This document shows, one piece after another, positions 7,527 through 12,690 of a DNA stretch of 12,753 bases (within the stretch, counting starts at the first letter, position 1; each line of letters opens with the position of its first letter). Below the pieces are notes generated by a model. The model saw only the letters and a program-made list of their open reading frames with translations, had not been told where the DNA came from and searched no databases. The DNA comes from Bacteroidales bacterium UBA6366. GTDB lineage: Bacteria; Bacteroidota; Bacteroidia; Bacteroidales; UBA932. Both the position numbers and the translations under genes were made by a program. Location: the NCBI GenBank assembly GCA_002438845.1, contig DJRG01000051.1:1-12753 (forward strand), read 5' to 3'.

Positions 7527-7592
7527 GATAGCGGAAAAGACTTTCCGAAATTTTGCACGTTACCAAAATTTCGGAAAGTCTTTTCCGCTATC
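7527..7592. repeat. Long perfect hairpin 2 with the same CACGTTAC loop
   Basis: Arms 7527-7555 and 7564-7592 are exact reverse complements over 29 bp without a mismatch, around the loop CACGTTAC at 7556-7563. The core TTTTGCACGTTACCAAAA is identical to hairpin 1, whereas the outer arms (beginning GATAGCGGAAAAGACTTTCC) are unrelated to those of hairpin 1. TTGTTCC follows, not a convincing terminator tail. Such perfect arms in spacer DNA imply either recent formation or strong selection. Confidence 0.9.
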
Positions 7593-7602
7593 TTGTTCCA
7601 CT

Positions 7603-7650
7603 ACTGCCTCACATCAAAGGTTTGTCCGGTAGAAGGCAGTTTTACCGGAC
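7603..7650 (+). other. Overlapping alternative stems in the icd downstream spacer
   Basis: ACTGCCT at 7603-7609 can pair with AGGCAGT at 7634-7640 (7 bp), and GTCCGGTA at 7624-7631 can pair with TACCGGAC at 7643-7650 (8 bp). The second stem's loop contains the first stem's 3' arm, so the two exclude each other or form a strained pseudoknot. The pairings are exact, but short stems can occur by chance, and the strand on which they would act is unknown. Confidence 0.45.
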
Positions 7651-7710
7651 GAATTCATCAAGGCTGAGGGGTGGATAATGCTCATGATCTGACTATGCGA
7701 TCAAACCTCA

Positions 7711-7895
7711 TCGGTACTCCACAGGGCTTTTTCCTGTACCAAACGCAGTTTCGTGCTTAGTTGGTACACCAGATAGCACTTTCCTGTACCAAATGCGGTT
7801 TCATGTTTTGTTGGTACACCAGACGGCACTTTCCTGTACCAAACGTTGACGATGGCTTGGTTGGCACTCCAAACCGCCGTTTCCCGTACCGGTGG
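7711..7895. repeat. 50-bp tandem repeat, about 3.7 units, each with an internal inverted repeat
   Basis: Units start at 7711, 7761, 7811 and 7861, exactly 50 bp apart; the last is partial. The two middle units share TTGGTACACCAGA, then GCACTTTCCTGTACC, and differ in the last 17 or so bases. TTGGTACA at 7761-7768 is the exact reverse complement of TGTACCAA at 7785-7792, and the same holds in the next unit (7811 and 7835). The outer units keep a degraded form (GGTAC/GTACC). Fifty is not a multiple of three, so this is not a protein repeat. The array runs up to the stop codon of the secreted-protein gene at 7905. The rest of the spacer, 7651-7710, shows nothing I recognise. Confidence 0.88.
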
Positions 7896-7904
7896 TCTGT
7901 TTAC

Positions 7905-8420
7905 CTATTTTTGGATTACGCTTTGGAGGGCATATTCCCAGAGTCCCGTCCGCTCCGAATCGTTCTCATATCCATTGGGGTATTGTCCTTCAGGACATTC
8001 CGGATAAACTTTCTTTATAAGCAGAACGCAGTACCTTCTGTTTGAATATTCAGTGCCGCATGGAATCACCATGTCCCTGAGATTAATGGAGGTGTGGACT
8101 TCAATATTCTTTTCTTCCCCTGAAATGATGAACTTCTTGGAGATGAAAGTTGGCGCCTTGGCTTCCTTCTCTTTGAATTGGATGAACAGTTTACATTCTC
8201 CGGTACCTTCTATCTGATATTCCAAAACGTTGCTTTCCAAATTCTTTCCATCATACGCTTTCATTTCACCGGACGGGAAAGTGATCTGTACTCTGATGTC
8301 TGTGGCTGTCTTGGCGTTATTCTCACATTTGATTGTGATGGGCACCTGCGCATGTGTTTCCAATCCACCTGCAATCAGAAACAGAATGAATATGGCAGCA
8401 AGTAGCAAGTTCTTCCTCAT
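7905..8420 (-). CDS. Secreted or periplasmic protein of unknown function
   Basis: The 171-residue product starts with a clear signal peptide: MRKN, then a hydrophobic run LLLAAIFILFLIAGG, and a likely signal peptidase I site after THA at residue 24 (mature end QVPITIK). The mature part of about 147 residues has five cysteines and a pattern of short beta-like strands (ITIKCENN, DIRVQITFPSG, ECKLFIQFKEKE, KKFIISGEEKNIEV). The C-terminus, with GQYPNGYENDSERTGLWEY, faintly recalls MORN-like repeats of Bacteroidota, but I would not claim that domain. I do not recognise the family. The gene is AT-richer than its neighbours, which suits an accessory gene. It diverges from the membrane protein gene at 8607, and a promoter candidate lies upstream at 8451-8481. 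Its stop codon nearly touches the 50-bp tandem array. Confidence 0.75.
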   Translation of the reverse strand: MRKNLLLAAIFILFLIAGGLETHAQVPITIKCENNAKTATDIRVQITFPSGEMKAYDGKNLESNVLEYQIEGTGECKLFIQFKEKEAKAPTFISKKFIISGEEKNIEVHTSINLRDMVIPCGTEYSNRRYCVLLIKKVYPECPEGQYPNGYENDSERTGLWEYALQSVIQK

Positions 8421-8450
8421 GGCTTGATAAGTTTAAATGTTAAATCGTTG

Positions 8451-8481
8451 TAAATATATGGAATTTCCTTGTAATCACAAA
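8451..8481 (-). promoter_or_regulatory. Bacteroidota-type promoter candidate for the secreted-protein gene
   Basis: On the - strand, TTTG (8481-8478) is followed after 19 nt by TATATTTA (8458-8451), one base off the primary sigma factor -7 consensus TAnnTTTG. The 19-nt spacing suits the -33/-7 arrangement known from Bacteroides. It would start transcription about 25 nt before the ATG at 8420. Confidence 0.55.
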
Positions 8482-8577
8482 CATTATGCCCGTTGAAATC
8501 AGCGCCTTGCCTAAGGTCTGGTTTCATATATTCTCGAATTTCTCTTCAAGACGACAGAATTTGTCGCTTTGAATTAT

Positions 8578-8585
8578 TATATTTG
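8578..8585 (+). promoter_or_regulatory. TAnnTTTG -7 element before the five-helix membrane protein
   Basis: TATATTTG is a perfect match to the Bacteroidota -7 consensus and ends 21 nt before the ATG at 8607. A TTTG lies at 8560-8563, but the 14-nt spacing is too short for a standard -33 element, so only the -7 part is convincing. It also supports starting the gene at 8607, not at the earlier in-frame ATG at 8493, which would lie upstream of this promoter. Confidence 0.5.
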
Positions 8586-8606
8586 AAAACTAATAAATAT
8601 ATACTT

Positions 8607-9248
8607 ATGACCAGTACTGTTTTCTATCTCATAATTCCGTTTGTCTGCGCCGCCTTGACAACATGGGGAAGCGTTTTTTATGAAAAAGATGGTTGGCGTG
8701 CGGCACTTCGCTTCATGGTCCTGCTTGTGGCGGCGGCCGGGCTGGCGTTGTCCGTGGGCAAGGCAATGCCGACGATCAGAGAGATATGCTCACGGGAGAT
8801 GATGGACGAGAGCGTTCTGAAATATTCATTGGCATTGGTATATGTTGGAGTGTTGGCGCTTATGGTGGTGGCGTCGTTTTATATGGTTGTCATCGATGGC
8901 CTGCTCGGATGTACGGGTGGTTGGTTGCCGGCGACAGGATGCATCGTCACAGGATTGATGCTCGCCGCACCGACATTGAGCCTCGGGATTTTTGTGATAA
9001 AAAGTTTCTGGTGGCTTGCTCTTGCTGTTTTGGCCGTGCTTGCGGTAATCGGCGCCATTGTCGGCGGAGCTTCCTCCGGTCGGGACTGCGTTTCTTCTCA
9101 GGGAGGAACATTTGTGGACAAGTTTGGCAATGAATATGTCAGCACAAGTGACCAGAACCGCATTTACCACAGCGGCGAGACGTGGAACACAACCAAGGAA
9201 TATCACATTAAGGGGCAGAGCGGCACTTTCTACCGCAAGATTAAATAA
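8607..9248 (+). CDS. Five-helix integral membrane protein of unknown function
   Basis: I read a 213-residue protein from ATG 8607. An in-frame ATG at 8493 would add 38 residues, but these are polar and unlike a leader, and a -7 promoter element lies between the two starts. Hydrophobic segments are at about residues 5-24, 33-51, 73-95, 111-131 and 134-153, the last two separated by a short KSFWW turn. A soluble tail of about 55 residues follows (GRDCVSSQGGTFVDKFGNEYVSTSDQ to GTFYRKIK), rich in Gly, Ser and Tyr and probably beta-structured. Its FVDKFGNEYVSTSDQNRIYHSG could be a small sensor or cell-envelope domain, but I do not recognise it. The gene diverges from the secreted protein at 7905, so the two may be co-regulated. 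Two hairpins follow its stop. The function is unknown. Confidence 0.7.
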   Translation: MTSTVFYLIIPFVCAALTTWGSVFYEKDGWRAALRFMVLLVAAAGLALSVGKAMPTIREICSREMMDESVLKYSLALVYVGVLALMVVASFYMVVIDGLLGCTGGWLPATGCIVTGLMLAAPTLSLGIFVIKSFWWLALAVLAVLAVIGAIVGGASSGRDCVSSQGGTFVDKFGNEYVSTSDQNRIYHSGETWNTTKEYHIKGQSGTFYRKIK

Positions 9249-9270
9249 ACCGAATCTGGATTGAGAAGAC

Positions 9271-9299
9271 CGGGGGCAATAGGGTCTTTCCCGCCCCCG
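9271..9299. terminator. GC-rich hairpin after the five-helix membrane protein gene
   Basis: CGGGGGC at 9271-9277 pairs with GCCCCCG at 9293-9299, 7 bp, with inner GGG and CCC that can extend the fold. It lies 23 nt after the stop at 9248. No T-run follows, so termination here would be weak or would depend on the next hairpin. Confidence 0.45.
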
Positions 9300-9316
9300 C
9301 TTATGCTCTGAAAACG

Positions 9317-9355
9317 GCTGTCGGGTGCAAAACAATGTTTTCTGCACCCGACAGC
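9317..9355. terminator. Bidirectional terminator between convergent genes
   Basis: GCTGTCGGGTGCA at 9317-9329 and its exact reverse complement at 9343-9355 form a 13-bp stem, with AAAC/GTTT in the loop able to add pairs. On the + strand a TTTTT run follows at 9362-9366, 6 nt past the stem; on the - strand a TTTT follows shortly after. It lies between the + gene ending at 9248 and the - gene ending at 9400, so it can serve both. Confidence 0.7.
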
Positions 9356-9399
9356 TTAAAGTTTTTGCCGACAAGCCTGTCCGCGTATTCTGTGAAGGG

Positions 9400-9618
9400 C
9401 TATTCTACCTTGTTGTCTTGGGCCAGAAGGGCCATGGCCGCATCGTAGTCAGCGGCGTTGACCTTGACCTCGACGGGATCAACATAGTTCAGTGAAACGT
9501 AGGATGAATTCTCCCCGAACACAGCGGCAGGGATGCCGTTCTCATTGAGCATGCCCGCGGTGATGTGGGCGCTCATTGCGTCGCTGAACTTCGCGACAGT
9601 CTTGAAATCTTCTGCCAT
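9400..9618 (-). CDS. DUF2007-type small protein
   Basis: The 72-residue protein fits the DUF2007 'putative signal transducing protein' pattern: a first strand KTVAKFSD, a helix AMSAHITAGMLNENGI, then a strand AAVFGEN, a central variable piece, and VEVKVNAADYDAAMALLAQ at the end, the beta-alpha-beta order of a small ferredoxin-like fold. There is no signal peptide or membrane segment, so it should be cytoplasmic. Proteins of this family often occur as single small genes in Bacteroidota, and no biochemical role is established that I know of. It starts 70 nt downstream of the two-helix membrane protein gene on the same strand. ATATTAAAG lies just before the ATG, and there is no Shine-Dalgarno sequence. 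I am fairly sure of the family and make no claim about function. Confidence 0.75.
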   Translation of the reverse strand: MAEDFKTVAKFSDAMSAHITAGMLNENGIPAAVFGENSSYVSLNYVDPVEVKVNAADYDAAMALLAQDNKVE

Positions 9619-9688
9619 AATCTTTGAATATTAAAGGGTTAAACTTATGCTTAGTGGTTTAGGGCACCACATTGGCATATTCATCACT

Positions 9689-10159
9689 CTATTCCTCGTC
9701 CGGCGCGCGGAACTTGTACTCCAGTCCGCCGACAATCCGCACCACCTCCTTGGTAAGGCCTTCCACCTCAAAACCGCCGAGCTCCCGGGTCATCGTGATC
9801 CTGTCCTCGAACATCTTGAACAGGGCGCTGAACTTGGAGCGGAGACGGAAAGTCATGTTCTCGCCGTTCTCGCTTTCGAGACGGTAGCCGCGCATCTCCA
9901 TATATTCAATAACCCCGCCACGGAGGTCAGAATATTCACCTTTCAGCATGACGGATCTTTTGATGAAGCCGAACCTTGGGTAGAAAGCTGACACGAAAGC
10001 GAACAGCAACGCAATCTGCCACAAGGACTTGTAACCGTCACGGAACATCAGGCTGACATCGGCCTTGACGACTCCGGCGAACACAAGCGCCGCCATGATG
10101 ACCACGAAAAGGATCGTGAAATAGAAAAAGTATTTGACCGCTCTGATAAAATATTTCAT
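9689..10159 (-). CDS. Two-helix membrane protein of unknown function
   Basis: The 156-residue reading starts at ATG 10159 (MKYFIRAVKYFFYF). The frame could also begin three codons earlier at a TTG, but the ATG is the simpler choice. Hydrophobic segments are at about residues 10-32 and 46-62, joined by a short loop VKADVSLMFRDGYKS. A soluble domain of about 90 residues follows, with strands and a long helix (GGVIEYMEMRGYRLESENGENMTFRLRSK, then EDRITMTRELGGFEVEGLTKEVVRIVGGLEYKF). The pattern 'long N-terminal hairpin in the membrane, small alpha/beta domain inside' is all I can say; I do not recognise a named family. DUF2007 follows 70 nt downstream on the same strand, so they may form a small operon. 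A 7-bp hairpin (10174-10193) lies in the leader. Confidence 0.75.
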   Translation of the reverse strand: MKYFIRAVKYFFYFTILFVVIMAALVFAGVVKADVSLMFRDGYKSLWQIALLFAFVSAFYPRFGFIKRSVMLKGEYSDLRGGVIEYMEMRGYRLESENGENMTFRLRSKFSALFKMFEDRITMTRELGGFEVEGLTKEVVRIVGGLEYKFRAPDEE

Positions 10160-10173
10160 ACCACTCAACTATC

Positions 10174-10193
10174 GCAAGTAGGCAATTACTTGC
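10174..10193 (-). other. Small hairpin in the leader of the two-helix membrane protein gene
   Basis: GCAAGTA at 10174-10180 and TACTTGC at 10187-10193 form a perfect 7-bp stem with a 6-nt loop, 14 nt before the ATG at 10159. It could hinder translation or be an operator-like palindrome. Chance is not excluded for a stem of this size. Confidence 0.35.
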
Positions 10194-10264
10194 TGCTGTT
10201 AACATTATCTCACGTTCGAGGGTGATTGCCCACACTCGTATAATTACGTTACCCCAACCCTAAA

Positions 10265-10306
10265 TCCCTTCCCTTGGGGAAGGGACTTACCTTCACCAAG
10301 GTGAAG
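10265..10306. repeat. Double palindrome in the spacer before the coiled-coil gene
   Basis: TCCCTTCCC (10265-10273) and GGGAAGGGA (10277-10285) form a perfect 9-bp stem with a 3-nt loop. CTTCACC (10291-10297) and GGTGAAG (10300-10306) follow as a 7-bp stem with a 2-nt loop. The preceding CCCAACCCTAAA and this palindrome look like an intergenic repeat I associate with many Bacteroidota genomes, but only one copy is present here, so that link rests on memory. The rest of the 257-nt spacer holds a short TTTTGC/GCAAAA stem at 10316-10331 and the promoter element below. Confidence 0.6.
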
Positions 10307-10381
10307 AAATCGGTGTTTTGCAAAAGCAAAATTCATTTAGTCCGATTTTTGCTATCCAGACAAAATTACGAAATGTTTTGT

Positions 10382-10389
10382 TATTTTTG
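10382..10389 (+). promoter_or_regulatory. TAnnTTTG -7 element for the coiled-coil/hemW pair
   Basis: TATTTTTG is a perfect match to the Bacteroidota -7 consensus and ends 27 nt before the ATG at 10417. I see no TTTG at the expected -33 distance. It would drive the coiled-coil gene and, through a 3-nt gap, hemW. Confidence 0.5.
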
Positions 10390-10416
10390 TGTCATTAATC
10401 ATTAAATCGAAAGACT

Positions 10417-11331
10417 ATGGCAGAAATAGATCCTATCCAGGAGCGCCGTGAGCGCGAAGAGCAGGAGAGAAAGAATGAAAGCCTCAAGAAGACGATGTGG
10501 ATTCTTGTGACGGTGGCGGTGATTCTTGCCGCGGGACTTGCCTACATTTGGTTCTCAAAGTCCAGTCTTGTAAAGGACCTTAACGCTGAGAAGGATGATC
10601 TTACCCAACAGATGATCGCCCTCAAGGGTGACTATGAAAGCCTTTCATCTGACTATGCTTCAATCAATAGCCAGTTGGACTCTTCCAAGGAGGAGGTCAA
10701 CCAGCTGATAGAGAGAATCCAGAAGACCGAGGCCACGAACCGCCGCAAGATGCGTCAGTATGAGAAGGAGCTTGGAACCCTGCGCAGCATCATGAAGAAC
10801 TACATCGTGCAGATCGATTCCCTCAACACTCTGAATCACAAACTGACAGCAGACGCCGCGGCAGCCCGTCGCGAGGCGGCCGAGAGTCGTGCCGAGAACG
10901 CGGACCTCAAGGGGCAGGTCGAGAATCTTGCCGGTCAGGTTGCGGCTGGTTCCGTGATCAAGTCCAGAGGCTTGAGTGTCGCCGCCTACAACGGCTCAGA
11001 CAAGGTCACAGACAGAAGCAGCAGGGTGGTAAGGCTTCTCGCCTCGCTTAGCCTTGTCGAGAATGATCTGGCTCCGAGAGGACCGGTGAGAGTTTACCTG
11101 CGTGTCAAGGATCCTGACGGAATCCTCCTCACCAACAGCAACCAGACCTCGTTCTCGTTCAACGGCCAGACCATGGTCGCCTCCGCTTCCCGTGAGGTGG
11201 ATTACGAGGGAAAGGAGGTTGACCTGAGCATCTATCTCAACGACATTCCTTCCTATCAGTCAGGAATATACACTGTCGAGGCCTACACCTCTCAGGCGTT
11301 CCTCGGCAAGACCGAACTGTTGCTCCGATAG
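10417..11331 (+). CDS. Membrane-anchored coiled-coil protein of unknown function
   Basis: The 304-residue protein has three parts. First comes a charged N-terminus rich in Glu and Arg (IQERREREEQERKNE). One transmembrane segment follows at about residues 27-46 (MWILVTVAVILAAGLAYIWF). Then a long coiled coil runs from about 50 to 175, with SLSSDYASINSQLDSSKEEVNQLIERIQ and ESRAENADLKGQVENLAGQ. A beta-rich C-terminal domain of about 125 residues ends the protein (RGPVRVYLRVKDPDGILL, FSFNGQTMVASASREVDYEGKEVDLSIYLND, GIYTVEAYTS). With no cleavable signal, it should be a type II membrane protein with the coiled coil and C-terminal domain outside the cytoplasm. It resembles conserved Bacteroidales proteins of unknown role; automatic labels such as 'SMC-like' would only reflect the coiled coil. 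hemW starts 3 nt after its stop, so the two are almost surely cotranscribed. Confidence 0.8.
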   Translation: MAEIDPIQERREREEQERKNESLKKTMWILVTVAVILAAGLAYIWFSKSSLVKDLNAEKDDLTQQMIALKGDYESLSSDYASINSQLDSSKEEVNQLIERIQKTEATNRRKMRQYEKELGTLRSIMKNYIVQIDSLNTLNHKLTADAAAARREAAESRAENADLKGQVENLAGQVAAGSVIKSRGLSVAAYNGSDKVTDRSSRVVRLLASLSLVENDLAPRGPVRVYLRVKDPDGILLTNSNQTSFSFNGQTMVASASREVDYEGKEVDLSIYLNDIPSYQSGIYTVEAYTSQAFLGKTELLLR

Positions 11332-11334
11332 TCC

Positions 11335-12639
11335 GTGATCTACCTTCACGTTCCCTTCTGCGGCAGCTTCTGCACCTACTGCGACTTTTATTCGGAGATA
11401 TGCCGGAGCGGACAGGCGTTCAATGAATATGCTGACGCCGTCATTGCGGAAATCCATAGCCGTCAGGAGGAACTTTCAATGAATATCTCCGCTCAAGATG
11501 CGGTCAACACACTCTACATAGGAGGAGGCACCCCATCGGTGCTTCCTCTTGATGTTTTAGCCCGTATTGTCGAGGCTTTGACCTCGTCCTGTGCGCTTCG
11601 GCAGGCTCAGCGACCTACTGTTGGCGTCTCTGAAAAGATCTCTGTTTCTGACGCTGCCGTTGCCGAATCTGTCCCTCTGGCTGCTGAGCCGCTTTCTTCG
11701 GTCTTTGATCTGGTCCTTTCGGTCACTGAGCCTGTGGTTCGACATGGCTCACCAACCTTCGAAGCGACAGTCCCAACGGAACACTTCGATGAGTTCACCG
11801 TGGAGGTGAACCCCGAGGACATAGTTGAAAAGGGGCACGAATATGTCCGCGGACTCATTTCTCTTGGCGTGAACCGGATCAGCATGGGTGTCCAGTCTTT
11901 CGATGATGGAATCCTCCTTTGGATGAATCGCCGCCATGATGCGCGGCGAGCCATCGATGCCTTCCGGATTCTCCGCGAATGTGGAGTCCGGAACATCAGC
12001 ATCGACCTGATCTTCGGCCTTTCCCAACTGACGGATGAAACATGGATAGGCACGATAGAGAAATCCTTGAGCCTTGCTCCAGAGCACATTTCGGCCTACC
12101 AACTGTCAATAGAGGAAGGAAGTGCCCTAGCCAAGATGGTCTCCGACGGCCGTTACGTTGAGGCTTCTGATGAACAATGCCGCCGGCAGTACGACATCCT
12201 GTGCCGTTGCTTGAGACAGTCCGGCTACCATCATTACGAAATCTCCAATTTCGCAAAGCCCGGTTTCGAGGCCGTCCACAACAGCGCTTACTGGCGCAGG
12301 GCCCCATACGTAGGCCTCGGCCCCGGTGCTCACTCCCTGACCGGCAATGTCCGCTCCTGGAACAGTCAGGAACTTCCGCACATGACCTCGGACGGAAGTC
12401 TGGCAACATATTCAAGAAACTTTGAGACCCTTTCGACGGAAGACATCAGGGTCGAGAAGATCATGCTCTCTCTCCGCACCGATAAAGGCCTTGAAGCCAC
12501 GGAATTATATTCATTGGCAGACCGCGCTGTCGTTGACTCCCTTTTGAGCGAAGGTGCTTTGGAAGTCCGTGACACCCGAATCCGCATCCCCGAAGACCAC
12601 CTTTTCACCTCCGACGAGATCATCCGTGAACTGATCTAA
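11335..12639 (+). CDS. hemW: HemW, radical SAM heme chaperone, with a repeat-derived insertion
   Basis: HemW is a radical-SAM-fold protein that binds heme and helps deliver it to target proteins; it was long mislabelled as oxygen-independent coproporphyrinogen III oxidase. The start is GTG at 11335, 3 nt after the upstream stop, giving VIYLHVPFCGSFCTYCDFYS with the CX3CX2C cluster motif at C9, C13 and C16. GGGTPS is at 63-68, followed by EFTVEVNPEDI, RISMGVQSFDD, ISIDLIFGLSQ, HISAYQLSIEEGS, HHYEISNFAKPG and YVGLGPGAHS. The C-terminal domain runs to IIRELI. At 434 residues it is about 60 longer than usual. The excess is residues 86 to about 147, between VEALTSS and FDEFTVEVNPED, and is bounded by REP-like repeats in frame. 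Radical SAM motifs on both sides are intact, so the protein is probably still functional. The family is certain; tolerance of the insert is inferred. Confidence 0.93.
   Translation: MIYLHVPFCGSFCTYCDFYSEICRSGQAFNEYADAVIAEIHSRQEELSMNISAQDAVNTLYIGGGTPSVLPLDVLARIVEALTSSCALRQAQRPTVGVSEKISVSDAAVAESVPLAAEPLSSVFDLVLSVTEPVVRHGSPTFEATVPTEHFDEFTVEVNPEDIVEKGHEYVRGLISLGVNRISMGVQSFDDGILLWMNRRHDARRAIDAFRILRECGVRNISIDLIFGLSQLTDETWIGTIEKSLSLAPEHISAYQLSIEEGSALAKMVSDGRYVEASDEQCRRQYDILCRCLRQSGYHHYEISNFAKPGFEAVHNSAYWRRAPYVGLGPGAHSLTGNVRSWNSQELPHMTSDGSLATYSRNFETLSTEDIRVEKIMLSLRTDKGLEATELYSLADRAVVDSLLSEGALEVRDTRIRIPEDHLFTSDEIIRELI
11593..11769. repeat. REP-bounded insertion inside hemW
   Basis: The left end, 11593-11615, is an inverted copy of the window's repeat (GCGCTTCGGCAGGCTCAGCG, then ACC), read as ALRQAQRP. 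The right end, 11721-11769, begins as a forward copy (GGTCACTGAGCCTG) and ends as one (TCGAAGCGAC). Between these halves stands GGTTCGACATGGCTCACCAA (11736-11755), which itself resembles an inverted copy with one extra T. The middle (11616-11720) has weak echoes such as GGCTGCTGAGCCG but no clear unit. The whole stays in frame with hemW and contains no stop. Confidence 0.75.
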
Positions 12640-12667
12640 GCCGGATCAAGTCCAAAAGGAGGTGTCT

Positions 12668-12690
12668 GGCCGCTGAGCTTTTCGAAGCGC
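12668..12690 (+). repeat. REP-like element downstream of hemW
   Basis: GGCCGCTGAGCTTTTCGAAG plus CGC is a slightly diverged copy of the same repeat, 28 nt after the hemW stop at 12639. The remaining bases to the window end hold an ATATTCA at 12726-12732 and no gene start that I can support. Confidence 0.7.

Noticed and set aside
7438..7667. Two short + strand open frames (64 and 61 codons) through the twin hairpins
   Set aside because: They consist mainly of hairpin sequence, have no family resemblance and no leader. The inverted repeats explain the sequence.
7711..7895. Possible CRISPR array (regular 50-bp period with conserved and variable parts)
   Set aside because: The variable part is only about 17 bp and similar between units, the conserved part itself degrades in the outer units, and no cas gene is near. 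It is better described as a tandem repeat.
7761..8045. Open frame of 94 codons on the + strand starting with TTG
   Set aside because: It runs through the tandem array, whose 50-bp unit shifts frame each time, and then antisense to the secreted-protein gene. There is no start context.
8493..8606. Longer start (ATG 8493) for the five-helix membrane protein
   Set aside because: The added 38 residues are not leader-like, and the TAnnTTTG element at 8578-8585 would lie inside the coding region. ATG 8607 is preferred.
9647..9991. A 114-codon + strand open frame opposite the two-helix membrane protein
   Set aside because: Antisense shadow. The - strand product has clear membrane segments and a coherent domain, while this one has none.
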